From Candidatus Saccharimonadota bacterium (GTDB taxonomy: Bacteria; Patescibacteriota; Saccharimonadia; Saccharimonadales; Saccharimonadaceae): 64,000 nt of DNA. This document shows, piece by piece, positions 53,574 through 61,721 of the stretch (positions are counted from its first letter, which is position 1; each line of letters starts with the position of its first letter). A model generated the notes under the pieces. That model ran no database searches. It was not told the DNA's origin and saw nothing but the letters and a program-made list of their open reading frames with translations. The position numbers and the translations under genes are program-made. The stretch spans positions 1-64,000 of the forward strand of contig JAFZQB010000012.1 in NCBI GenBank assembly GCA_017552385.1, read 5' to 3'.

Positions 53574-55922
53574 TTATGCTTTTCCGCTTGTGGTTTTACG
53601 AGATGATTTTTTAGATTTAGCGTTAGCCTTTTTCGTTGTTTTTTTGAGCGCATCGTTCCCTGGTAGGGCTTTGGTCCCAAACTTCTTCAGCAGCATATCT
53701 TCAGCTTGCTTGAGGGTGATCTTTTTGGCGTCCATTTCTTTGGGGATTTTGAGATTATTACGACGACCGCAACCTTTGATGTATGGCCCATAGGCCCCAT
53801 TTAGAATCATGACACCATTTTCGAAATCTTTGATAATGCTATTTAGCTTTTCTTCGTACAAACTCTTTGCTTCGTCGAGCGTTATTTTATATGGGTCTTT
53901 ACCTTTGATAGTGATGTTGTACTTTCCAGCTTTGAGATATGGTCCAAAAGGCCCGGATGCGGCGATGATTTCGGTGCCGTCGTTAGCTTTGCCGAGATTC
54001 CTAGGAAGAGTAGGGAGGGCAAGCTGTTTGATGGCGTCTTCCAGGGTGACGTTTTTGGTCGTTTTGCCCTTTGGCAAAGGAACGAAGCGAGGTTTCTCAC
54101 CAGTTTCTTTTTCGTTTTCGCCTAATTGGATAAATCCGCCATTTTTGCCGATTTTGGCGAAGATTTTCTTGCCAGTTACTGGGTCAAGGCCTAATTCGGT
54201 AGCGGAGTTGTAGCGTTCAAGGAACGAAGAACTATCAATAAGCTTAGAAAATGGCGCGTAAAAGTCGCGTAGCATTTGTACGCGTTCGAGTTTTTTCTCG
54301 GCGATAAGATCGAGCTTTTGTTCGACATCAGCAGTGAAACCGTAGTCTACGATTTGGTCAAAGTTATCAGTGAGAAAGTCAGAGACGAGCTCGCCAATAG
54401 GTGTTGGAATGAGCTTGCCTTTGGTGGCGCCAGTTTTTTCTCCGACTTGGGATTCTGCGATGTTGGATTTCTCTAAGGTTAGTTCAATAACTTGGCGATT
54501 TTTGCCTTCTGACTCGCCTTTTTTGACGTAACCGCGGGCTTGGATGGCGGTCATAATTGAAGCATAGGTCGATGGACGGCCGATACCGAGCTCTTCGAGC
54601 TTCTTAACGAGTGAACCTTCGGTATAACGTGCGGGTGGTTTGGCGAAGGTTTGGCGAGCAAAGATTTTTTTGGCAGTGACCGTGTCGCCTTGCTTGAGAT
54701 TAGGGAGTTCTAAGTCTTTGCTTTTACCGTAGACTTTGAGGAAACCATCGAAAACTACAACTTCGCCGTGGGCTGTGAAAACTTTCGTAGGTGCTTTGTC
54801 AGGTTTCAGGGAGATGGTGGTTTTCGCTACTTTGGCATTGGTCATTTGAGTTGCAAGAGTACGTGAGCGGATAAGTTTATAAAGCTTTCGCTCGTATTCA
54901 TTTGAGCCCGCCGATTCGACTTCGATGTGAGTGGGGCGGATGGCCTCGTGAGCCTCTTGGGCGCCCGCGGAATGAGTTTTGAAGTGGCGGACACATAGAT
55001 AATTCTTACCAAAAGTTGTTTCGATATAGTGCGCAATAGCATCTAAGGCTTGTTTGGATAGGTTGAGAGAGTCGGTGCGGTGATAGGTGATATGCCCTGA
55101 TTGATAAAGCCCTTGAGCGGCGCGCATAGTTGTGCTTGAGGAGAAGCCTAGCTTACTATTGGCCTCGATTTGGAGTGCGGCGGTGGCGAATGGTATGGGA
55201 TTGGGTTTGATGCCTTCTGTGTTCTCGACAGCCGAAACGGTATAATTTGCGCCGATTAAGGACTCAAGAAGCTTTTCTGCATCTTCTTTGCTTGACGGTG
55301 AATTCTTCTCTAATGCCCCGAGGAAAGTTTGTTTTTCGCCGGCTATAAAGTCACCTGTAATTTTGAAAGAGTACTTTTCTTTAGTGCGCTCGATTTCGCG
55401 TTCTTTCTCAACAACGAGTCTCAAGGCGGGCGATTGGACACGACCGGCGGAAATGGCACCCGGAACTTTTCTACGGACGACACCGGATAGGTCAAAACCA
55501 ACTAGCATATCGAGAGTTTGCCTAGCTTGTTGTGAGGAAACCATAGCCATATCAACTGTTCTAGGTGATTTGATTGCGGCTTCTAGAGCGGGCTTGGTAA
55601 TCTCATGGAAGGTAATGCGATGAGTGTTTTTGGGGAGCCCCAGCACTTCTAGGAGGTGCCAAGAAATGGATTCGCCTTCTCGGTCTTCATCTGTCGCTAG
55701 CCAAATTGTGTCGGCAGCCTTGACGGCTTTTTTGAGTTCGGAAACTACTTTAGTATGCCCTGGGTCTATTTCATACGTAACAGCAAAATCATTTTTTACG
55801 TCGACTTTGGTATCTTTTCGGATATGTCCTACACTGGATAAAACACGAAAATCATTGCCTAAATATTTTTCAATAGTTTTGGCTTTGGCTGGAGACTCGA
55901 CGATGACTAGATTCTTAGACAT
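53574..55922 (-). CDS. topA: DNA topoisomerase I
   Basis: Type IA topoisomerase that relaxes negative supercoils. The TOPRIM domain starts VIVESPAKAKTIEKYLG at residue 5, with DEDREGE near 85. The catalytic Tyr is in ITYHRTDSLNLS near residue 275, and the central gate runs to about 560. Instead of Cys zinc ribbons the C-terminus has Topo-C repeats (FGPYLKAGKYNI and GAYGPYIKG) and a Lys-rich tail that probably binds DNA. The start is the MSKN methionine at 55922; a longer frame would run into dprA. A TATAAT box lies 4 nt before it. Confidence 0.95.
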   Translation of the reverse strand: MSKNLVIVESPAKAKTIEKYLGNDFRVLSSVGHIRKDTKVDVKNDFAVTYEIDPGHTKVVSELKKAVKAADTIWLATDEDREGESISWHLLEVLGLPKNTHRITFHEITKPALEAAIKSPRTVDMAMVSSQQARQTLDMLVGFDLSGVVRRKVPGAISAGRVQSPALRLVVEKEREIERTKEKYSFKITGDFIAGEKQTFLGALEKNSPSSKEDAEKLLESLIGANYTVSAVENTEGIKPNPIPFATAALQIEANSKLGFSSSTTMRAAQGLYQSGHITYHRTDSLNLSKQALDAIAHYIETTFGKNYLCVRHFKTHSAGAQEAHEAIRPTHIEVESAGSNEYERKLYKLIRSRTLATQMTNAKVAKTTISLKPDKAPTKVFTAHGEVVVFDGFLKVYGKSKDLELPNLKQGDTVTAKKIFARQTFAKPPARYTEGSLVKKLEELGIGRPSTYASIMTAIQARGYVKKGESEGKNRQVIELTLEKSNIAESQVGEKTGATKGKLIPTPIGELVSDFLTDNFDQIVDYGFTADVEQKLDLIAEKKLERVQMLRDFYAPFSKLIDSSSFLERYNSATELGLDPVTGKKIFAKIGKNGGFIQLGENEKETGEKPRFVPLPKGKTTKNVTLEDAIKQLALPTLPRNLGKANDGTEIIAASGPFGPYLKAGKYNITIKGKDPYKITLDEAKSLYEEKLNSIIKDFENGVMILNGAYGPYIKGCGRRNNLKIPKEMDAKKITLKQAEDMLLKKFGTKALPGNDALKKTTKKANAKSKKSSRKTTSGKA

Positions 55923-55975
55923 ACCCATTATATTAACACACGTTTCATAGGTTAGCAAACCGCTCGCGCAATAAA

Positions 55976-56857
55976 TTAGTTCAGCGTCCAGCAATTGGCG
56001 CCTAGAGAGCGAATGACGCCTTTTATTTCTAGCATAGTGATGGTTTGGTTAAAAGTAGCGACATTCATTTGAAGTTTTTCCATAATGATGTCGCCGTCAC
56101 GTATATCTTCTGATAAGAGGTTTAAGATCGCCCTTTCCTCTTCATTGTCGGCAAACAGAGAAATCTGGGCCTTTTTGGCTTGTTTTGAGCGGGTCCTTGT
56201 ATTGGGGAGTAAATATTTGATGAAGTCTTCGACTCCTAGATAAGGATTGGCGCCGCTCATGATGAGACGATTACAGCCTTGGCTAGTTTGGCGATTGATA
56301 TCACCTGGGACTGCGAAAAGATCTTTTCCCTGTTCCAGAGCATGAGCTGCGGTGTTAAGAGAACCGGATTTTTCTCTTGCTTCTACGACTACGACGACAT
56401 CGGACAGGGCAGATATGATGCGGTTGCGATAGAGGAAACTGGTTCGATGATCCCCTAAATCGTCGCCAATGTGATACTCACTGGCAACCACGCCTCCGTT
56501 CTCTATAATTTTCTCTGCTAAGGCGATGTGGCTTGTTGGATAGATGCGCTCAATCTCCGTTCCAAGGATGGCGATGGTTTTGCCACCGCCATCGAGACAG
56601 CCCTGGGCGGCGATGGAGTCGATGCCATAGGCTAACCCAGAGACAACAATGATTCCTCTTTCGCCGAGTGCTTTGGCGAGTTTATAAGCGACTTCTTCTC
56701 CGTATCGGGTGTTCTTTCGAGCGCCAACTATCGCGACAGTCTTGACTCTATTTTTCGGCCAGTTACCATAATAATACAATAATTTAGGCTTAAGCGCAAT
56801 GGATTCTAACCCCTGTAAGTATTTGCTATCTTGGGGCCGAATTTCATTGATTTTCAT
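55976..56857 (-). CDS. dprA: DNA processing protein DprA
   Basis: Loads RecA on incoming single-stranded DNA during natural transformation. The Rossmann fold shows VAIVGARKNTRYG near residue 41, VVSGLAYGIDSIAAQGCLDGG near 72 (the conserved SGxAxGID core), FLYRNRIISALSD near 142 and GSLNTAAHALEQG near 163. A C-terminal winged helix (about 225-290) is present. At 293 aa it lacks an N-terminal SAM domain. With RecJ, RecO and the VirD4-like ATPase it fits DNA uptake as a lifestyle trait. Confidence 0.94.
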   Translation of the reverse strand: MKINEIRPQDSKYLQGLESIALKPKLLYYYGNWPKNRVKTVAIVGARKNTRYGEEVAYKLAKALGERGIIVVSGLAYGIDSIAAQGCLDGGGKTIAILGTEIERIYPTSHIALAEKIIENGGVVASEYHIGDDLGDHRTSFLYRNRIISALSDVVVVVEAREKSGSLNTAAHALEQGKDLFAVPGDINRQTSQGCNRLIMSGANPYLGVEDFIKYLLPNTRTRSKQAKKAQISLFADNEEERAILNLLSEDIRDGDIIMEKLQMNVATFNQTITMLEIKGVIRSLGANCWTLN

Positions 56858-56876
56858 AAAAAATGTGAAAAAGGTA

Positions 56877-56905
56877 TTGACATTTGTTAGTTAGTGTAGT
56901 ATAAT
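56877..56905 (+). promoter_or_regulatory. Perfect-consensus promoter of the 335-nt RNA
   Basis: TTGACA (56877-56882), a 17-nt spacer and TATAAT (56900-56905); the only exact consensus pair I noticed in the window. Confidence 0.88.
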
Positions 56906-56911
56906 AGTCGC

Positions 56912-57246
56912 AAGTTAGAGCTTTTATGAGCTCTAAACTGTACCTAAATAAACTATAACAGATGTTACGCTATTAGTGTAGCAAATGTTGCATGCTTTTG
57001 AAACCCCTCGGACTTTTAATTTCTTCTTCAATGGTTTTAAGTCTTATAAGTATTACCTCCACTTTGAGAGGATCTTCGAAGGCATAGCAACCCCCATAAC
57101 CGGCGGGCCCCTATTTTGTGTGAGGTGGGTCGCGCTTCCGGGGCTTCCCCGGTATCAAATAAGAAGCGTTGTGGGGTGCCAAAAGGCTCCTTGGTGTAGG
57201 ATAGGTGATGCCCACCCTTACCTATCCTACACCAAGGAGCTTTTTG
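56912..57246 (+). ncRNA. Candidate abundant structured RNA gene, about 335 nt
   Basis: The unit runs from a perfect promoter to a very strong terminator. The 5' end forms TTAGAGCT/AGCTCTAA near 56916-56937. The middle is AU-rich with a CCTC/GAGG arm near 57056-57074. The 3' half is GC-rich: GGCA and CCCCcATAAC (near 57083-57104) pair with GTTGTGGGG-TGCC (near 57166-57179), closing a junction that holds a CGCTTC/GAAGCG arm with an inner CCGGGG/CCCCGG hairpin. The last hairpin has 21 perfect base pairs (57186-57206 with 57220-57240), extended by A-U pairs. I see no RNase P core (GAGGAAAGUCC), no tmRNA ends and no clear SRP GGAAG/AGCAGC motif, so the class is unknown. Confidence 0.7.
57181..57246 (+). 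terminator. Unusually long terminator hairpin
   Basis: A 21-bp perfect stem with a 13-nt loop, extended by one G-U and four A-U pairs, then TTTTTG. Confidence 0.88.
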
Positions 57247-57271
57247 TTTCTTATGAAAATCTTTTAGAGTT

Positions 57272-57790
57272 TTAGACTCTGTCTCGAATAATTGCAGCTA
57301 CTTTCGAAAGGATGTTGGGAAGTTCTTTTTTCTCTGATTCGTTGAATTTGGATAGTACAAAGTCAACGTCACCTATTTTTTGGCGGAGCTCATCATTTCC
57401 TGTTCCTAGACGTAAACGCGGAAAATCTTCGGTGTCTAGATGTTGGATAACTGATTTTAAACCGTTGTTGCCGCCGGCGGAGCCATGTAGGCGCTCGCGG
57501 ATCTCGCCGAACTTTAGATTGAAGTCGTCACAGATGACAAAGATGTTGTCTGGAGTAATTTTGTAGAAATCAGCAAAAGATCGAACAGCGGTGCCGATGT
57601 CATTGTAGAAGGTTTGAGGTTCGATAAAAATGGTTTCGCCTTGTTTTTTCCATAGAGCATTAAATTTCTCGTGTGGTTCCCACTCGAGATTGTTCACTTT
57701 GAAATAAAAATCTAATGCTAGAAAGCCAAAGTTGTGGCGTGTAAAGTTGTATTCTGATCCTGGGTTGCCAAAGGCGACAATAAGTTTCAT
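57272..57790 (-). CDS. pth: Peptidyl-tRNA hydrolase
   Basis: Recycles peptidyl-tRNA released from ribosomes. Conserved residues: Asn in FGNPGSEY near residue 8, catalytic His in RHNFGF near 20, Asn in TFYNDIG near 64, Asp in CDDFNLKFG near 89 and GSAGGNNGLKSV near 105. The protein is 172 aa. The start at 57790 is supported by TGGTATAAT ending 6 nt upstream (57797-57802), which makes the message leaderless. A much longer upstream frame overlaps the divergent rarA and is not real. Confidence 0.94.
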   Translation of the reverse strand: MKLIVAFGNPGSEYNFTRHNFGFLALDFYFKVNNLEWEPHEKFNALWKKQGETIFIEPQTFYNDIGTAVRSFADFYKITPDNIFVICDDFNLKFGEIRERLHGSAGGNNGLKSVIQHLDTEDFPRLRLGTGNDELRQKIGDVDFVLSKFNESEKKELPNILSKVAAIIRDRV

Positions 57791-57833
57791 GAGGAAATTA
57801 TACCACAGAAGGGCTTGTGATATAATTAAGAGT

Positions 57834-59021
57834 ATGAACAGAGTGCCGCTGGCGGAGAGGATGAGGCCACAAAAACTAAGTGATGTCGTGGGCCAGGAAG
57901 AGATTATTGGCCCAGGCAAGATTTTGACCGAAATAGTAAAAAAGGGGGAGCCGGTTAATTTGATTTTTTGGGGGCCGCCTGGGACTGGCAAAACAACAAT
58001 GGCGAAGATTCTGGCCAAAGAATATAAGGCTGATTTTGTAGAAATATCCGCCGTGACAAGCGGGAAAAAGGATATTGAGCAGGTAGTCGAACGCGCAAAA
58101 GTAAATTGGAATCTAAAGACTAGAACTGTACTTTTTGTGGACGAGATTCATCGTTTTAACAAGGCTCAGCAAGATGCGTTCCTGCCGCATGTGGAGTCTG
58201 GCTTGATAATTCTGATTGGTGCTACTACGGAAAACCCGTCTTTCGAAGTCATATCGCCGCTTTTGTCGCGTTCTAGGGTGGTCGTAGTGTCACCATTGAA
58301 CAAAGAGGCGGTAAAAAAGGTAATACGGCGAGCAGCGAAAGAAGAAGGTGTCGAGAAAAAGCTTACTAAGGAGGCGATTGACTATCTTGCCGAATTGTCT
58401 GGTGGAGATGCTAGGTCGGCATTAGGTGACTTGGAGCTTGCAATTAGCTTGGCACGCGGGAAGATTGATGTGGAGACGGTTAAAACTGCTGCTGGTAAGA
58501 AGGTGCCCGGCTACGACAAAAAAGGCGATGCGCACTATGATAATATTTCTGCATTCATTAAATCGATGCGTGGAAGTGACGTCGATGCGGCACTTTACTA
58601 TCTCGCAAGAATGGTAGAAGTTGGTGAGGACCCAAAGTTTATTGCAAGGCGTATGGTGATCTTTGCTTCGGAAGATATTGGATTGGCCGGGAATGGCGCG
58701 TTAAGCCTTGCTACGGCGTGTTTCCAGGCCGTGGAACGCGTTGGAATGCCAGAGAGCGGGTTGATTCTCGCACACGCAACAGTGGCGCTTGCGAAGTCAA
58801 AAAAGAATAGAGATTGCGCTGACGCTTGGTTTGCAGCACAAGATCTTGCGAAGAAGTCAATGGGACTGCCGGTGCCGACATGGCTCAGGAATGCGCCTAC
58901 GAAGTTGATGAAAGAACTTGGATTTGGCAAAGGTCAGAAATGGGAGTCAGGGTTTCATCTCGATAAGAACTATCTTCCAGACGAAATTAAAGATAAGAAA
59001 ATCTTCAATAGTACAATGTAA
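57834..59021 (+). CDS. rarA: Replication-associated AAA+ ATPase RarA (MgsA)
   Basis: Clamp-loader-like ATPase acting at stalled forks. N-terminal PLAERMRPQKLSDVVGQEE, Walker A GPPGTGKTTMA near residue 47, Walker B LFVDEIHRFNKAQQD near 98, sensor 1 GATTENPSFE near 131 and the C-terminal tetramerisation domain (SEDIGLAG near 280). The 395-aa length is standard. I chose the ATG at 57834, 7 nt after TGATATAAT (57821-57826); earlier in-frame ATGs lie upstream of the promoter. Confidence 0.95.
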   Translation: MNRVPLAERMRPQKLSDVVGQEEIIGPGKILTEIVKKGEPVNLIFWGPPGTGKTTMAKILAKEYKADFVEISAVTSGKKDIEQVVERAKVNWNLKTRTVLFVDEIHRFNKAQQDAFLPHVESGLIILIGATTENPSFEVISPLLSRSRVVVVSPLNKEAVKKVIRRAAKEEGVEKKLTKEAIDYLAELSGGDARSALGDLELAISLARGKIDVETVKTAAGKKVPGYDKKGDAHYDNISAFIKSMRGSDVDAALYYLARMVEVGEDPKFIARRMVIFASEDIGLAGNGALSLATACFQAVERVGMPESGLILAHATVALAKSKKNRDCADAWFAAQDLAKKSMGLPVPTWLRNAPTKLMKELGFGKGQKWESGFHLDKNYLPDEIKDKKIFNSTM

Positions 59022-59053
59022 AAATAAACCCGCTTTCACGGGTTTATTTTTTA
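59022..59053. terminator. Bidirectional terminator between rarA and ppa
   Basis: AAATAAACCCG (59022-59032), 6-nt loop, CGGGTTTATTT (59039-59049), then T-run. Confidence 0.88.
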
Positions 59054-59065
59054 GTCAGTCTCTTA

Positions 59066-59707
59066 TTATTTTGTTACGTTTTTCCAAGCTTTTTTAGCTT
59101 CTTTGGCAGCGTTCTTAAGTGCAGACTTGGCGTCTTCGGCGATGTCTTTGAGGTCTTCTTTGGCTTTCAGTTCAGGATGAGCTTCTTTGTAGCGTTCGAT
59201 AGAATCAGCAATAACTTTCTTAGCGGTCTTGACGTCGGCAAATTCTTTGACTTCGGTAGAACCAGGCTTCTTTAGGTCTTTATAGTGGTTGAAGTGGAAG
59301 CGGATTTGTTCGATGAGTTGTTTTGGAAGATCTTCGAAGGTTTGATATTTGTCACCATTGTTGCGATCGTCTTCTGGAACGGCGATAATTTTATCATCGA
59401 CTTCACCACCATCGACGAACTTCATGACACCGAGGATGCGGGTTTTGAGCCAGATACCAGTGGTGAGTGGTTGGTCGGTTATAACTAGAACGTCTAATTC
59501 ATCGCCATCTTCGTCAATAGTCTGTGGAATAAATCCGTAGTTGCAAGGTTTTGCGAAAGCAATTGGCTCAACGCGGTCTAGCATGAAGCAAGCATGCTCG
59601 CGGTCCCATTCGATTTTGTGATTTGAGCCAGTTGGAATTTCGATGACGACATTGAGTTCGCCGTTTTCATAGTCACCTGGGGTCAAAACTTTATTAAAAT
59701 CTGCCAT
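59066..59707 (-). CDS. ppa: Inorganic pyrophosphatase (family I)
   Basis: Hydrolyses pyrophosphate to phosphate. The metal-binding signature is DEDGDELDVLV near residue 65 (D-x-D-x-x-D), with EIPTGSNHKIEWD near 24 and YGFIPQT near 57. At 213 aa it is about 35 residues longer than the E. coli enzyme: the C-terminal Lys/Ala helix (KNAAKEAKKAWKNVTK) is extra. The TGATATAAT box overlaps the end of the upstream gene, and an AAAAGGAG site precedes the ATG. Confidence 0.94.
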   Translation of the reverse strand: MADFNKVLTPGDYENGELNVVIEIPTGSNHKIEWDREHACFMLDRVEPIAFAKPCNYGFIPQTIDEDGDELDVLVITDQPLTTGIWLKTRILGVMKFVDGGEVDDKIIAVPEDDRNNGDKYQTFEDLPKQLIEQIRFHFNHYKDLKKPGSTEVKEFADVKTAKKVIADSIERYKEAHPELKAKEDLKDIAEDAKSALKNAAKEAKKAWKNVTK

Positions 59708-59738
59708 AATAACTCCTTTTAATTATTTATATATTATA

Positions 59739-61709
59739 TCACATTGCACTTTTTTTGCTCTCGATCTCTGGACGTTTTTCCCATTCCCATTTAGATGGGA
59801 GAGCGATCAGTTCGCGGGTGAGATTACCAGAAAAAAGTTCGTCGATGCGGCGAGATGGCATTCCTGCTTTACGGAAGCTCTCGGTTAGACTTCCGACACG
59901 CTCAATGACGCGGGCTGAGAGCTTGCAGTAGCGTTCGGCAACATCGGTGTCTTCGTCCCAATCTTTGCCAAATTCTCGAGTGAATGAGTTCCAGAATTGC
60001 TCAAATTCGGTGGCGTTGAAGGGCTTGTCGGAGCAAGTGAGTTCGTTGAACTTGACAAGTTCTTTTAGCCCCGGATCAAAACCGAGTTCTTGATAGTCTT
60101 TTTTGCCGATGTGGCGGATTGCAAAGGTTGCCATACGCTCGGCGTAGTTTAGGGCGGAGATAAGAGAAGGCTCTAGTCCATATTTTCCTTGCTTTGATTC
60201 TAAAATTCCATTTAGATAGGCGATAAGATTGGCGACTTTTTTAAAATCGGCATCAACTTCTCCGGTGGTTTCGTTTCGGGTGGGGGCGATTGAATCGAGG
60301 AGCTCTTGAAGCTTAGCGTCTTCGACTTTTGGAGGAATTAAAAGGACTGGTTCGGTGTTTTCTTTCATGCGACGGAGAATATCGATTGCTGGTTCAGAGA
60401 CGCCACTGTAGAAAGCGGTGGCTATTTTGTCATAGTTTCTCAAGGACAGCGCCATTTCTCCGTCGAAACCATCGTACTCATAGTCGTTCTCGGGATTCTC
60501 TCGATCTTTGATGATTGCGCGGAGGCGTGACTCGGCTGGTTCGTGTGCTTCTGGATTATCTTTGGTATTATAATAGTCGACCATTGCGGAGAAGAGTTCG
60601 TGGAGGCCTGGGCGTTCGTTATGAATGAACTCGCGACTTTGCCAAAGTGTACCGCCGAGAGAAAGAGCATCTTGACGATTTACGGAGAGGCGATGAATGT
60701 CGGTGGTCGGAAGTTCTCTCGATATGGCGATGAGTTCGGAAGTTGTACGGGGAGAGACTTTTTGCACTAGAGCGTGGATGATGAAATCGGTGGAGCCGAA
60801 ATCGTGTTCGGATGAACCATAATTCCTGTCAACATCGAAAGCTCGGCGGATTGGATTGTTCACGTCTTCTAGTTGCGGAAAGAGACTCTCATGGAAACCT
60901 TTGAGTCGTTCCTCGTCTAAGCCATGAGCTTCGCAGTAGCTACGGAACATGACCATTTTATCTATAGCGACTTGTCTTTCGTGAGAGTCCCACATTTCTG
61001 TGGTGTTGACTTTTTTGAAATCGGTGTGAAGAGCGACGCATTCTTTTATGTAGGCTGGAACGAGATCGGGATTGGTGCTTTTTCGAGAAACGACCCTGAT
61101 AGCGCTTCGCAAGGAAGTGTCGAGTGCGAAATCCTCTCCGTTTTCTGGTTTTTTCTTTTCTAAAGCATAGTCGCAATATTCTCGAAAACCGTCTCCGAGA
61201 TTTTTTGCGAACTTTCCGCCGAAATGGTCTGGATTGTAGTATGTGATTGAATCCCCAATAATGTTGTTTATTAGGAGATATAGTGAGCTATTCTTTGGAA
61301 AATCTGCTGGAACGTCGGCGGTAGCAAGTAAAAGTTCGTCAAGGAGATGGTTTTCTACGAAATCATAAATCTGAGACGTTCTTTCATCACTCATTTCCAT
61401 AAGCGAAGGCAGAGTGATTGAATGACCGGCGTAGTCCCAGAGAAGAGCAGATTCGCGTTTTCGTTCTTCTGAAAGTTGGGGATATTCTATTGGCCTTAAC
61501 GAGTATTTTTTTCGTCTTTCGATTTCTTCGTCCCATTTCTTAAGGACTTCTGCTTCGTACTCGGCTCGTTCTTCTTCGGGCTTCTCGATATGTGGTTCTT
61601 CGGCGATGGGCTCTTTGTCTGAAAGCCGTTCGTCAAAAGATGATTCTTGTGCCAAATCTTCCAAAGGGTTGTAGCCTTCGATGCTTTTCTTAAGGTTTTC
61701 TCCACCCAT
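59739..61709 (-). CDS. Large soluble protein, unknown, probably lineage-specific
   Basis: I recognise no family in this 656-aa protein. It has no signal peptide or membrane helix. The first 70 residues are acidic and disordered (IAEEPHIEKPEEERAE). The rest is mostly helical, rich in charged residues, and may be an alpha-helical repeat or an all-helical enzyme fold; the only local patterns I noticed are HSITLPSLMEM and scattered DH and HD pairs with no clear metal site. It starts behind GGAGG at 61709 and lies between glyRS and ppa on the same strand. Confidence 0.8.
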   Translation of the reverse strand: MGGENLKKSIEGYNPLEDLAQESSFDERLSDKEPIAEEPHIEKPEEERAEYEAEVLKKWDEEIERRKKYSLRPIEYPQLSEERKRESALLWDYAGHSITLPSLMEMSDERTSQIYDFVENHLLDELLLATADVPADFPKNSSLYLLINNIIGDSITYYNPDHFGGKFAKNLGDGFREYCDYALEKKKPENGEDFALDTSLRSAIRVVSRKSTNPDLVPAYIKECVALHTDFKKVNTTEMWDSHERQVAIDKMVMFRSYCEAHGLDEERLKGFHESLFPQLEDVNNPIRRAFDVDRNYGSSEHDFGSTDFIIHALVQKVSPRTTSELIAISRELPTTDIHRLSVNRQDALSLGGTLWQSREFIHNERPGLHELFSAMVDYYNTKDNPEAHEPAESRLRAIIKDRENPENDYEYDGFDGEMALSLRNYDKIATAFYSGVSEPAIDILRRMKENTEPVLLIPPKVEDAKLQELLDSIAPTRNETTGEVDADFKKVANLIAYLNGILESKQGKYGLEPSLISALNYAERMATFAIRHIGKKDYQELGFDPGLKELVKFNELTCSDKPFNATEFEQFWNSFTREFGKDWDEDTDVAERYCKLSARVIERVGSLTESFRKAGMPSRRIDELFSGNLTRELIALPSKWEWEKRPEIESKKSAM

Positions 61710-61721
61710 TGTTTCCTCCTT

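Noticed and set aside
56912-57246. RNase P RNA, tmRNA or SRP RNA
   Set aside because: Conserved cores (GAGGAAAGUCC, tmRNA acceptor ends, GGAAG with AGCAGC) were not found on either strand; kept as unassigned.
56985-57275. 96-aa ORF inside the 335-nt RNA gene
   Set aside because: It runs through the terminator hairpin, has no ribosome-binding site and its composition is unlike the neighbours; the RNA interpretation explains promoter, folds and terminator better.
57791-58018. N-terminal extension of the pth frame
   Set aside because: It overlaps rarA and its promoter; Pth begins at the conserved MKLIVAFGNPG.
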